64,000 nt of DNA from an uncultured Lachnospiraceae bacterium. Lineage in GTDB: Bacteria > Bacillota > Clostridia > Lachnospirales > Lachnospiraceae. Made by a program: the position numbers and the translations under genes. The notes below the pieces were generated by a model. It had not been told where the DNA came from, made no database searches, and worked only from the letters and a program-made list of their open reading frames with translations. The stretch lies in contig CATOOV010000004.1 in assembly GCA_951801955.1 (NCBI GenBank), forward strand, positions 1 through 64,000, read 5' to 3'. Positions 46,970-57,120 of the stretch are shown here, one piece after another. Position 1 is the stretch's first letter. Each line of letters opens with the position of its first letter.

Positions 46970-48205
46970 TTAATTTCTCCTCAGTGCCTCAATGGGGCTT
47001 AATTTTGCAGCTTTCCTTGCCGGATAAATCCCAAAAAAGACGCCGATCCCGCAGGAAAACAATGTTGCGCCTAAAATGGTGCTTGCCTTGACTCCAGGAT
47101 AAATTGTGCTTCCCATAGATGCAGTCATCAATTTACATGCTCCCACGGCGCCCAACAATCCAAGTAAAATTCCAATGATTCCCCCTAAAATCGTAAGGAT
47201 TGCCGCTTCTGCCAAAAACTGCATCAATATTGAGGAAGTTTTGGCGCCCAAAGATTTACGGATTCCAATTTCCCTGGTACGCTCTGTGACTGACACCAAC
47301 ATAATATTCATTACTCCAATTCCGCCTACTACCAAAGAAATCGCTGCCACACAAGAAATAAATGTAGTGACAATTGCAAGCATATTGTTCATTTCAGCAA
47401 GCATATCCTGAAAACTTTGAATCTGGAAATAATCTTCTCCGGCACATTGATGCCTTGTCTCCAGCAAGTGAATCATTTCACGTACTACATCTTCACTGCT
47501 TGCCTTATCATTTGCAAATACCACTGCTGAGTAAAATGAATCGCTTTTCCAGCCAAAGATTTCAAAAGATGTATAAGGGACATCCAGCGCTACTGGCATT
47601 CCCTCATAAGTATAACTGATAAAACTGGTATTTTCCTTCTGCTGGGTCACGCCAACAATACGGTAGCTGCCAGCAATTCCGCCAATTGTCACATCAATAT
47701 CCATGCCCACCACATCATCAGAACCAAAGAGACGTTTGGCGTCACTGTCAGAAATAACACAAACCCTGTTTCCTTCTTCCACATCTGCCGCGGTAAAATA
47801 CGCGCCCCTTTTTAAATTAAAATTTAACGCCTTCTGCAAATCCTCTGTCCCAGCGCTAAAACTCAAGGCAAATTCTCCTTTGCCAGTAATCGTGGTTCCA
47901 GAGGCGCCATCATTCGGCGTAATCCCGTCCACTCCCTCAATCGATTCTCTGATCGCTGTGAGATCTTCTGGTGTTATCCATTCTTCCGCATTTGACGCTT
48001 CTTCGCTGCAATATACATTAATTTGACCGGTTCCCAAATCCTCCACTTCAGAATTCATGGCATTTGCGGTTCCGTCTCCTACCGCCATAACCATAATTAC
48101 GGAGGAAATTCCAATGATAATGCCCAGCATGGTCAAAAAGGAACGCCCTTTGTTTGCGGTAATATTTTTTAACGCCATTTTAATATATTCTATCATATTT
48201 CCCAT
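46970..48205 (-). CDS. MacB-type ABC transporter permease
   Basis: NKGRSFLTMLGIIIGISSVIMVMAVGDG; GGIGVMNIMLVSVTERTREIGIRKSLGA. Confidence 0.93.
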   Translation of the reverse strand: MGNMIEYIKMALKNITANKGRSFLTMLGIIIGISSVIMVMAVGDGTANAMNSEVEDLGTGQINVYCSEEASNAEEWITPEDLTAIRESIEGVDGITPNDGASGTTITGKGEFALSFSAGTEDLQKALNFNLKRGAYFTAADVEEGNRVCVISDSDAKRLFGSDDVVGMDIDVTIGGIAGSYRIVGVTQQKENTSFISYTYEGMPVALDVPYTSFEIFGWKSDSFYSAVVFANDKASSEDVVREMIHLLETRHQCAGEDYFQIQSFQDMLAEMNNMLAIVTTFISCVAAISLVVGGIGVMNIMLVSVTERTREIGIRKSLGAKTSSILMQFLAEAAILTILGGIIGILLGLLGAVGACKLMTASMGSTIYPGVKASTILGATLFSCGIGVFFGIYPARKAAKLSPIEALRRN

Positions 48206-48241
48206 CTATACACCTCTTTTAAATTCTGAGACGCTGTCCTT

Positions 48242-49900
48242 TTATTTTCCCTCTTCCACTGATTCTGTCAATGTTACAGTGATAGAATCGCCTTCTTCAT
48301 GGCTGCCTGGATCTGTAATCACCTGTTCCCCCTCGTCTATCCCCTGGATAATTTCTGCGCATTCATCGGAAGTCACTCCTGTGGTCACGCTTCTCTTTTT
48401 TAAAATGCCATCCTCATTTACCCAACAAAAAGTACCTTCCTTCCCAATATTAATTGCCTCTGTGGGAAGAAGAATTACATCTTTCGCTTCCGCTGCCTGA
48501 ATTTCCACCTTTGCATCCACTCCCAAAAACACATTTTCATCGGGATTGTCAATGTGTACCGTCGCCATAATGGATGCAGAAGACACTGCCGCCTGATTAT
48601 TTCCTGATGCGCCAGACGAAGCAATTCTGCTGATTCGTTTTACAGTTCCCCAGTAGCTCTGTCCTGCAAGGGTAATTTCTGCCTGCTGTCCTTCTTTTAC
48701 CTTATCATAGACATTTTTAGACAGGGTCACTTCTACATTTACATCATCAATGCTCTGAAGGGTAAAAAGCTGCATCCCCTGGGTTACCGATGCTCCTTCT
48801 GTCACTTGTTTCTCAGAAATAACACCGTTAAACTCTGCTGAAATCCCTTTTTCACCTTCTGAGATCAACTCTTCCAAAGACTTACTTTCCAATTCCGCAA
48901 GATTATTGTTGGTCTGCATCTGCTCCCTTGCCGCACTGCTCATGGCGCCGCTTTCCGCCTCTGCAATTGCTTTCTGGCTTTCCAGATTCCCTCTGAGTTC
49001 TGCAAGTTCACTCTGCGCCGCCTGAAGCTGCTGCTGCAGTCCCATATCTGCTCCATCCTCAGAACCAATATTAGAAAGTGCTTCCTGCACAGACTCCACC
49101 TCCGCTTGGAGTGCCGCAGCTTCCTCCTGCAGAGCCTCATAAGCCTTTTTTGCCTCTGTCAATTCCTGATTTGCCTTATTTAATTTCTCCCGTGCCTTAT
49201 CCAAGCTTTCTGGATCGCTTTCTGCCGCTGCAGCCGCCGCATCAAAATTCACCTGTGCCGTCTGCTGCGCCGCCTCCGCCTTCTCAAATGCTTTCTCTAC
49301 CGCGGCAAGTTCCTTATCTGCCGCTTGCTGCTGTTCCTGCAGCGCTGCAATTTGCGCGCTCAATTCCTCCGCTTGCTGCTGTTGTACAACCGCCTGTGCA
49401 TTTGCCTGATCTGTAAGGGCGTTGGAAATGTTTTCCACTTCCTGGGTCTTTGCGTCTACCTGTGCCTGCAATTCTGCCGCCTGGTTTGCGGCATCTGCCT
49501 GACGGCTTGCCGCTTCGTTTGATTTATTTACAGAATCCTGGTACCCCAGCTCATTGGCTCTCACCGTCAGTTCTGCCTTCTGGTTTTGTTCCCTTAAGTC
49601 TTTCAAATTGAACGTGACCAGTTGTTCGCCTGCCTTCACCATATCCCCTGTCTCAAAATGCGCCGTCTCTACCGTTGCATTTACTGGAGAAAAAATCACT
49701 TTCTGCTCTCCACTGATGACTGTTCCATTGGTTTCCACTGTCTCTGTCAAATCTCCGCTCTCCACTGTGATTGCTTCCACCTTCATTGCTTCTTCCAACT
49801 GTTTCCCTGCACTTGCAGCATTGTTCAGAACAACTGATCCACCGATCACCACCACGGCTATTGCTGGTACCACGATCTTCCATACCTTCTTCTTTTTCAT
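48242..49900 (-). CDS. HlyD/MacA-type efflux adaptor with long coiled coil
   Basis: N-terminal TM, lipoyl-like halves, >200-aa Ala/Gln/Glu coiled coil, IDDVNVEVTLSKNVYDKVKEGQQAEIT. Confidence 0.9.
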   Translation of the reverse strand: MKKKKVWKIVVPAIAVVVIGGSVVLNNAASAGKQLEEAMKVEAITVESGDLTETVETNGTVISGEQKVIFSPVNATVETAHFETGDMVKAGEQLVTFNLKDLREQNQKAELTVRANELGYQDSVNKSNEAASRQADAANQAAELQAQVDAKTQEVENISNALTDQANAQAVVQQQQAEELSAQIAALQEQQQAADKELAAVEKAFEKAEAAQQTAQVNFDAAAAAAESDPESLDKAREKLNKANQELTEAKKAYEALQEEAAALQAEVESVQEALSNIGSEDGADMGLQQQLQAAQSELAELRGNLESQKAIAEAESGAMSSAAREQMQTNNNLAELESKSLEELISEGEKGISAEFNGVISEKQVTEGASVTQGMQLFTLQSIDDVNVEVTLSKNVYDKVKEGQQAEITLAGQSYWGTVKRISRIASSGASGNNQAAVSSASIMATVHIDNPDENVFLGVDAKVEIQAAEAKDVILLPTEAINIGKEGTFCWVNEDGILKKRSVTTGVTSDECAEIIQGIDEGEQVITDPGSHEEGDSITVTLTESVEEGK

Positions 49901-49903
49901 CCT

Positions 49904-50611
49904 TTATGCCTCCTGCGCTTTCCTACCTGAATTATAATAGTCTTCCACAATCTTTCCATCCAGGATACGAACGACCCGTTTTGCCTGATCTGCAATTTCA
50001 TTGTCATGGGTAATCAAGATAACACTACGCCCTGCTTCATGTAATCCCTTCAATATACCCATAATTTCTTCCGTTGATGCAGAATCCAAATTTCCAGTTG
50101 GCTCATCTGCAAGAATGACCGGCGGTTCCGCCGCTATTGCACGTGCAATTGCCACACGCTGCTGCTGTCCGCCTGACATCTCTGATGGTTTATGATCCAT
50201 TCTCTTTTCCAGCCCTACCCGGACCAGCGCTTCTTTTGCCAATTTATGCCGCTTGCTTCTGCCTATTCCCCGATAAATCAATGGAAGCTCCACATTTTCA
50301 ATGGCTGTCAGATTTGAAATCAAATTAAAACCCTGGAAAATAAATCCAATTTCCTGGTTCCGGATCTCAGACAACTGATTGTCATTCAAGGCAGACACAT
50401 CCTTGCCATTCAGATAATAGGAGCCAGATGTTGGCACATCCAAACATCCCAGCATATTCATCAACGTAGACTTTCCAGAACCAGAATGCCCGATAATCGC
50501 AACAAACTCTCCCCGTTGAATTTCCAAATTTACATGATCCAGTGCACGGACTTCGTTTTCACCAGGATTGTAAACTTTACACATGTCCTGCACTTTAATC
50601 AAATTATCCAA
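49904..50611 (-). CDS. ABC transporter ATP-binding protein (MacB/LolD type)
   Basis: [45 protein letters not shown]. Confidence 0.95.
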   Translation of the reverse strand: MDNLIKVQDMCKVYNPGENEVRALDHVNLEIQRGEFVAIIGHSGSGKSTLMNMLGCLDVPTSGSYYLNGKDVSALNDNQLSEIRNQEIGFIFQGFNLISNLTAIENVELPLIYRGIGRSKRHKLAKEALVRVGLEKRMDHKPSEMSGGQQQRVAIARAIAAEPPVILADEPTGNLDSASTEEIMGILKGLHEAGRSVILITHDNEIADQAKRVVRILDGKIVEDYYNSGRKAQEA

Positions 50612-50937
50612 TGCATTTCCTCCCTATCCATATTCAATTTGTTTACTGGCCACTGACATTTTAAGTTTTTTTATTCTCATTTTACTTTTATCTTACTCCA
50701 AAATTCTTAACAAAAACATAGGATTACCTTACAAAAATCTTACAAATTTACGCCTCGTGACATGCCGAATGGCATATAGGTATGTCATTTAATTAAAGAT
50801 TAAGGCTCAATCTTGAACGTTAGGCGCTGAATTTCGGACATCTTTATCCAACATTTACCGCATTATAATAACGAAAGAACATGAAAATTTTCTTCAAAAA
50901 ACACATATAGTGATAAAAAACAAGAGCAGAGATGTCT

Positions 50938-51951
50938 ATGAAAATTATTGATTTGCACTGTGATACCATTTCCCGCATTTACCAGGAACGAAAACAAGGA
51001 ATGAATTTAAGGAATAATCCTTTTCAAGTAGATCTTATGAAAATGAAAACTTCTGGATATCTGCTTCAAAATTTTGCTATCTTTATTGATTTAGGTGAAA
51101 CTGCCAATCCCTATGAGACATTCCAGCGACAGCTTAAAGTATTTCAAGAAGAAATGCGTAAAAATTCTGATTTGATTGCACCTGCCGCCACTTATTCGGA
51201 TATTCTGGCAAATGAGGCGCAAGGCAGAATGTCTGCTTTGCTGACGTTGGAAGAAGGAGAGGTCTGCCAATGCCGTATAGATACCTTACATGAACTGTAC
51301 CGCCTTGGCATACGGATGATGACATTTACCTGGAATTACCCCAACTGCCTAGGATTCCCTGGGGAACCGGCGCCCTTTGCCAATTTAAAATACATTCCAG
51401 CAAACTGGCGCCGCACTGCAGGATACTCTCGAAAGGAGAAAGGGCTTACAAGGCGCGGAATAGAAATTTTAGAGGAAATGGAACACTTAGGAATCATTCC
51501 AGACGTGTCCCATTTGTCAGAGGAAGGAATCCGTGACGTTTGCCGCTTTGCAAAAAAACCTTTCTGCGCCAGCCATTCCAACGCACGCAGTCTGTGCCAC
51601 CGCGGAAGGAACCTGCCGGATGGGCTAATTCGGGGCATTGCCCAACATGGCGGCATAATCGGCGTCAACTACTATGGTCCTTTTCTGTCAGATACCCCCG
51701 ACACACAGGGACATTATATGAGCCGTGTAAAAGACATAGCCCTGCATATTCAGCATATTGCAGACAAAGGCGGCATATCTTGTATAGGTCTTGGATCGGA
51801 TTTTGATGGAATTGATAATCATCTGGAATTAAAAGACTGCAGTAAAATGGAACTATTGGAACGAGAATTGAAAAACTGCGGATTTCATGAAAGTGAAATA
51901 GAACAGATTTTTTATAAAAATGTACTGTCCTTTTATCAGGAAGTACTCTAA
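50938..51951 (+). CDS. Membrane dipeptidase (peptidase M19)
   Basis: IIDLHCDTI; DVSHLSEEGIRDV; SHSNAR; IGLGSDFDGID. Confidence 0.92.
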   Translation: MKIIDLHCDTISRIYQERKQGMNLRNNPFQVDLMKMKTSGYLLQNFAIFIDLGETANPYETFQRQLKVFQEEMRKNSDLIAPAATYSDILANEAQGRMSALLTLEEGEVCQCRIDTLHELYRLGIRMMTFTWNYPNCLGFPGEPAPFANLKYIPANWRRTAGYSRKEKGLTRRGIEILEEMEHLGIIPDVSHLSEEGIRDVCRFAKKPFCASHSNARSLCHRGRNLPDGLIRGIAQHGGIIGVNYYGPFLSDTPDTQGHYMSRVKDIALHIQHIADKGGISCIGLGSDFDGIDNHLELKDCSKMELLERELKNCGFHESEIEQIFYKNVLSFYQEVL

Positions 51952-51961
51952 AGGAGTATCT

Positions 51962-52813
51962 ATGCAAAATGCAATTATCCTTCCCCCAAAAGCCACACTC
52001 TATGAAAGCATCACTGTAAAAAACAATTTTGTTCTTGGACAGCATGTTTCGGATGAACTTTTGTCCGGCTGGTTGGTGACAATCCAAGAGTGTCAGGGAA
52101 ATTTTTCAAAGATTATTACGGAATATGGATACAGCGGCTGGCTTATGACCTCAGAAACTCAAAATCTTCCACAGAGCTCCTATCACTTATGGAGGCTGTG
52201 CCCACACTCCAATGTCTTGATCACGAGCCGGCTTACTGATATCCTGACAGCGCCTAACGTGCAGGCAGCAAGAGCCGCCACTATTTTTATGGGCAGTTCT
52301 GTCCTTCCTTTGGAACCCGCGAAGGAAGGATGGCAAAAAATCAAACTTGCTGACAATACCGTAGGATATGTGCCTGCAATCGCCTTAACCCCTGTCATAG
52401 AACAGAAAGAATCTGAATCACAGATCCGCTGCAATATCCTAAATTATGCCCTTTCCTATCTGGGCGCCCAATATCGCTGGGGCGGAAAAACCCATGACGG
52501 CATCGACTGTTCTGGGCTGGCTTTTATGAGCTATTATATGTGCGGAATTTTCATCTATCGCGACGCGGCAATCAAGGCTGGCTACCCGGTACAAGAGATT
52601 CCCATTGTGCGGATAAAACCTGCCGATCTGCTATATTTTCCAGGTCACGTGGCCCTTTACCTGGGCGGCGGAAAATATATACATTCCACTGGGAACATCA
52701 AAAATTTTGGTTGTGTGATCAACAGCTTAAATCCCTGTGATGCAGACTACCGTGAAGATCTTGCCAACAGCCTTACGGCGGTGGGAAGCGTGTTTCCTTA
52801 TATCTGTAAGTGA
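51962..52813 (+). CDS. NlpC/P60 family peptidase with SH3-like domain
   Basis: YRWGGKTHDGIDCSGLAFMSYYMCG; GHVALYLGGGKYIHSTG; ATG at 51962 after aaaggag. Confidence 0.92.
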   Translation: MQNAIILPPKATLYESITVKNNFVLGQHVSDELLSGWLVTIQECQGNFSKIITEYGYSGWLMTSETQNLPQSSYHLWRLCPHSNVLITSRLTDILTAPNVQAARAATIFMGSSVLPLEPAKEGWQKIKLADNTVGYVPAIALTPVIEQKESESQIRCNILNYALSYLGAQYRWGGKTHDGIDCSGLAFMSYYMCGIFIYRDAAIKAGYPVQEIPIVRIKPADLLYFPGHVALYLGGGKYIHSTGNIKNFGCVINSLNPCDADYREDLANSLTAVGSVFPYICK

Positions 52814-52866
52814 CATTCAAGAACGCCATCGGCGTTCTTGCCGCTTCTGGCAGTCTGATTCACAAT

Positions 52867-53838
52867 TTACCCAAACAGCGGCGTGGAAAAATAACGTTCT
52901 GCCGTATCTGGCAGTATGGTAACTACCGTTTTCCCTTTTCCAAGCTTCTTTGCCAGCTTAATCGCTGCCGCCACGTTGGTTCCACTGGAAATTCCGCAGA
53001 GAATCCCTTCCTTTGCCGCAAGTTCCTTTGATGTGGCAAGCGCTTCTTCATCTGTGATGACACAGACCTGATCATAAATTTCCTGATTTAATATTTCTGG
53101 AATCAGCCCGTCTCCAATCCCCATCTGCAGATGTGTGCCTATGGAACCTCCTGACAAAATTGCAGCATGTTCTGGTTCCACTGCCCAGATTTCCATATCT
53201 GGGTTTTTTTCTTTTAACGTTTCACCGACCCCTGTAATGGTCCCCCCTGTCCCAATGCCAGAACAAAATCCATGGATGGGGCATGCAGCTTGTTCTAAAA
53301 TTTCCAAACCTGTCTGAATCTTATGTACGGCAGGATTTGCCGGGTTTTCAAACTGCTGGGGAACAAATACCCTGGAATCCTCCTTCGCCATATCGAGCGC
53401 CGCCTGTAAACATTCCTCAATACATGCGCCAATATTTCCTGCATCATGCTTTAAGATTACTTCCGCGCCATACTGTTCTACCAGTTTCCTGCGCTCCTCA
53501 CTGACAGAATCTGGCATAATAATCTTTGTGGGATAACCGCGCACCGCGCCCACCAACGCCAAGCCTATCCCCTGATTTCCACTGGTAGGCTCTACAATAA
53601 TAGTATCTTCCTGAATCAAGCCTTGCCGTTCTGCTTCCAGAATCATATTGTATGCCGTTCTTGTCTTAATGGAACCGCCAACATTTAAACCTTCAAATTT
53701 TACCAATATCTGCGCACCTTCTGGATCTGCCATACGATTTAACCGAATCAAAGGGGTATTTCCCATTGCTTCCAAAATATTTTCATATATCATATTATTT
53801 TCTACCTTTTCAATCTCTTTTTCATTTACTGTAACCAT
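52867..53838 (-). CDS. cysK: Cysteine synthase
   Basis: NTPLIRLNR; GGSIKTRTAYNMI; EPTSGNQGIGLA; GIGTGGTITGVG. Confidence 0.94.
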   Translation of the reverse strand: MVTVNEKEIEKVENNMIYENILEAMGNTPLIRLNRMADPEGAQILVKFEGLNVGGSIKTRTAYNMILEAERQGLIQEDTIIVEPTSGNQGIGLALVGAVRGYPTKIIMPDSVSEERRKLVEQYGAEVILKHDAGNIGACIEECLQAALDMAKEDSRVFVPQQFENPANPAVHKIQTGLEILEQAACPIHGFCSGIGTGGTITGVGETLKEKNPDMEIWAVEPEHAAILSGGSIGTHLQMGIGDGLIPEILNQEIYDQVCVITDEEALATSKELAAKEGILCGISSGTNVAAAIKLAKKLGKGKTVVTILPDTAERYFSTPLFG

Positions 53839-54161
53839 CCAAACTTTACCTTATGCGCGAATGCAGACAAGTCCGCATCAACTTCCTAAATCCCTTATTC
53901 ATGAGGGGCGCTTACCATCCAGCGGACGTCTACTTAGCGCCGACCGGAACGGAGGGCTTTTCTCTTATAGGATTCGGGCGTCAAAAGGTAGTTCCATAAA
54001 ACCTTCTTAGCAAATAGCACAAAGAAATGCAGACGTTGTTCCGAGTGTTCCAGACAGAAAAATTTCTAAGTGTTCCGATAACAAGAATGGAAAATTTACG
54101 CAACCAGATGAATTTCCTATAAGAGAAAATAGCAGCAACCAAAAGGTTACTGCTGTTCTAA

Positions 54162-54235
54162 TTGCGGGGGCAGGATTCGAACCTGCGACCTTCGGGTTAT
54201 GAGCCCGACGAGCTTCCGGACTGCTCCACCCCGCG
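54162..54235 (-). tRNA. Initiator tRNA-Met (CAU)
   Basis: CGCGGGGTGGAGCAGTCCGGAAGCTCGTCGGGCTCATAACCCGAAGGTCGCAGGTTCGAATCCTGCCCCCGCAA; C1-A72 mismatch and GGG/CCC anticodon stem typical of tRNA-fMet; no encoded CCA. Confidence 0.96.
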
Positions 54236-54417
54236 CTGACAAAATACATTATATTCCATTTCTATGCAATTGTCAATTTTTTTCTTACGACAAATTTTTT
54301 ACAGTATACTGCAGAAAGGATAAACAATATCCAGAACAGCATCGTCGTTTCGACAGAAGATCACATGACGGTTTTACAGCATCCACAAATCCGTATGTCC
54401 TCTAACTGATATACCCC

Positions 54418-54894
54418 CTACTCTTCTGCTGGTTCCGCCGCAACTTCTGCAAGCTGTGTATTTCCTGTTCTTGCATGGTCAAGAACTGCTGCTGCAAGTT
54501 TTTGAAAATTTTTTCCAGAGGAAGTGGCTCCTGTGAGCAGGTCTATGTCTTGTACATTTTGTTTCTCCAAAAATTGCGCCGCATACGTCCGGGTATAACG
54601 ATTTGGATAAGTGCCTGAGACTGGATTCATATTTCTCATATAAGCACTGTCCCAGGATTTAATAAAACCTGCCGCATTTTTGGCATTGTATTCCACACTG
54701 ACAATCTTATTATCCATAACGCAGATCGTAACAAATTCTTTCCATCCGAAATTATAATCTGACATAATCGCCGTATAATATCCATCCTGAAAGTTATTTT
54801 CTGCCTTTGGGTTTGTTCCGCAGCCCGAACTCATGGCACATAAGAAAATCCCCAACACAACTCCCAAAATATTGTATTTTCTCATCTTACCCAT
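54418..54894 (-). CDS. FMN-binding domain lipoprotein
   Basis: Lipobox-like MSSGCG; DGYYTAIMSDYNFGWKEFVTICVMDNKIVSVEY; TGATSSGKNF flavinylation-like motif. Confidence 0.8.
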   Translation of the reverse strand: MGKMRKYNILGVVLGIFLCAMSSGCGTNPKAENNFQDGYYTAIMSDYNFGWKEFVTICVMDNKIVSVEYNAKNAAGFIKSWDSAYMRNMNPVSGTYPNRYTRTYAAQFLEKQNVQDIDLLTGATSSGKNFQKLAAAVLDHARTGNTQLAEVAAEPAEE

Positions 54895-56917
54895 TCCTCC
54901 TTAATCGGAAACGCTTTGATACATTTTGTAAATGCTCCGCCTGTTTATGCAATTTCTGGCTTGCTGTAGTGCTCTCATAACTTGCTTCCAGATTTTTTTG
55001 TGCAATGTCATTGATCTGTTCAATTTGTTCAGACATATTTGCCAATGAATCTTTCTGAACGGATACAGACCTCTCCAGCCGCTTTGTGATGTCAGCCATC
55101 TGGTTTGAAATATCTTCAATATCTCCAAACGTCTCTGCCGCCTGCTTAACATAAACCATGCCTTGTTCCACAGCATATTGAGAATTTCCAATAACCTCTG
55201 AAGCATGATGGGAAAATTCCGTACTCTGGGCGGCAAGCTCCCGAACTTCCGCTGCAACAACTGCAAATCCTTTGCCTGCTTCTCCAGCTCTGCCTGCTTC
55301 CACGGAAGCGTTTAGAGCCAGAAGGTTTGTCTGCAGTGCAATATCCTCCAACAAATGATTTACCTTCATAATTTCTGCAGAATTTTCATTGATATCTTCC
55401 ATAGCTTTCAGCAGGTTTTTCATATTTTGGCCACCAATATTCAAATGATTCTTAGCCTTATCCATCAGTTCCCCGGCAAACTTTGTGTTTTCATTTACTT
55501 CAATAATATTTTCGTCAATCGCCTTTGTCTCACCTGACAGAACCATCAGCGAATTAGACTGTTCCTCTGAACCTGTATGTACCATGGAAGAACTCATAGA
55601 AACCGTCTTCGCCATAGTAAGCACTTCCAAAGAGGAATCCTGTACCGATTTCAACATTGCATTTAAAGACACAATAATCTGATTCAAAGCTTTCCGAATC
55701 TGCACAAAATCTCCCCGAAATTCCCCTTCAATGGTCACATCAAAATTACCCTCTGAGAGATTGGAAAGAATCTCAGATAATTGGGAGATATACCTATTAA
55801 TTTCTGTAATGGTATGATTCAGCTCTATAGAAAGTACCTGTGTCTCATCCTTTGTCTGGACAATCTCTGTCGGCGTCTTCAAATCACCCTTCGCCAACAA
55901 TTCGATACGATTTGTAACAACTTTTAAAGAACGGCGGATTTTAGAAGAAAATCCTATAATTACAAGGATTGCCAGGACCAGAAGGAGAGCTGTAATGATA
56001 ATCGCCACTATTGTACTATTGTGGGATGCTTGCATAAAATCACTGCGTGGTACAATAATTGACAAATACCAATTCGTTCCATTGATTGGAACATATCCTG
56101 CCAACATTGTCTCTTTCCCTATTTCTAAAGTAGTCACCCCGGTCTCTCCTGAGATTACTTTATCCTCCAGTGCCTGGGAACCTGTAAATTCTGCCATATC
56201 TTCCTGTTTCAAGATCAATTCTTTATTCCGATGTCCCATAATCTGACCATCTGAATTGACAATAAATGCTTCTCCATTGGCGCTGATATTGATACTAGTA
56301 AGTACATCATTCAGAACATCATATTGATAACTTCCCACAAGATAATATAATAGTTCTCCTTCTTTGCTGCTGATCGGGATTCCAACCGAAAGTTCCAGGT
56401 TGCCTTCACTGGAATCAATATCGTCTACTACTAAATTCTGCGTCTCTTCCAGTAGCGGGAACATTTTGCGTTCCTTCAAATCCTTGGGACATTCCTGATT
56501 TCCTACATAAAGTTCTCCTTTGGCATCGTACAAGCCCAGCCATACGAATTCAATCCCCGACTGTGCTTTATCCAACGCCTTTAATTTCTGCTTTTTTGAA
56601 CTATTTACGTTGGTAATTACATCTTGATCACCAATCATAAAAATCCGGTCTGCCAGAACATGTATGTTGCCTTCCACACTCTGAGACGCCGTTTTCATCA
56701 TAGACGGTAATACATTTGATAAAACAGTATCTGTCAGTGTTGTCATAGAACGAACCATCAATGAAACCAGTACCGCCGATAACAACATGACAATCAGGAT
56801 TGTAGTTGTCAATATTTTTCCACTAATGCTTCTTTTTGCCTTCAATTTCGTATTCCTGCCTTTCTTTTGATATAGATTTGTCACCCACTCCTTACAGACA
56901 CAGAGGTCGTCTCCCAT
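54887..56917 (-). CDS. Methyl-accepting chemotaxis protein with extracytoplasmic sensor domain
   Basis: NLLALNASVEAGRAGEAGKGFAVVAAEVRELA; two TMs, HAMP; true start likely downstream of 56917. Confidence 0.93.
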   Translation of the reverse strand: MGDDLCVCKEWVTNLYQKKGRNTKLKAKRSISGKILTTTILIVMLLSAVLVSLMVRSMTTLTDTVLSNVLPSMMKTASQSVEGNIHVLADRIFMIGDQDVITNVNSSKKQKLKALDKAQSGIEFVWLGLYDAKGELYVGNQECPKDLKERKMFPLLEETQNLVVDDIDSSEGNLELSVGIPISSKEGELLYYLVGSYQYDVLNDVLTSINISANGEAFIVNSDGQIMGHRNKELILKQEDMAEFTGSQALEDKVISGETGVTTLEIGKETMLAGYVPINGTNWYLSIIVPRSDFMQASHNSTIVAIIITALLLVLAILVIIGFSSKIRRSLKVVTNRIELLAKGDLKTPTEIVQTKDETQVLSIELNHTITEINRYISQLSEILSNLSEGNFDVTIEGEFRGDFVQIRKALNQIIVSLNAMLKSVQDSSLEVLTMAKTVSMSSSMVHTGSEEQSNSLMVLSGETKAIDENIIEVNENTKFAGELMDKAKNHLNIGGQNMKNLLKAMEDINENSAEIMKVNHLLEDIALQTNLLALNASVEAGRAGEAGKGFAVVAAEVRELAAQSTEFSHHASEVIGNSQYAVEQGMVYVKQAAETFGDIEDISNQMADITKRLERSVSVQKDSLANMSEQIEQINDIAQKNLEASYESTTASQKLHKQAEHLQNVSKRFRLRRNG

Positions 56918-57120
56918 CTGATACCTACAAAACGGCCAAATGGTCAGAATGGGTTGCCCTTTGGGTATATATTAATACAATACTTCCTTAAATTCAATCC
57001 TCAACTTCTTGAGTTTCTTGTTGTTTTCCGGTATACTTAAGATAATAATGCAACTATTCCAAATACAGTTTTTTGCTTTTGGAAAGACATCCAAACCAAA
57101 GACCCCATAAGGAGCCGATT

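Noticed and set aside
49078-49416. Pro/Leu-rich + strand ORF
   Set aside because: Antisense of the HlyD coiled-coil region; composition artefact.
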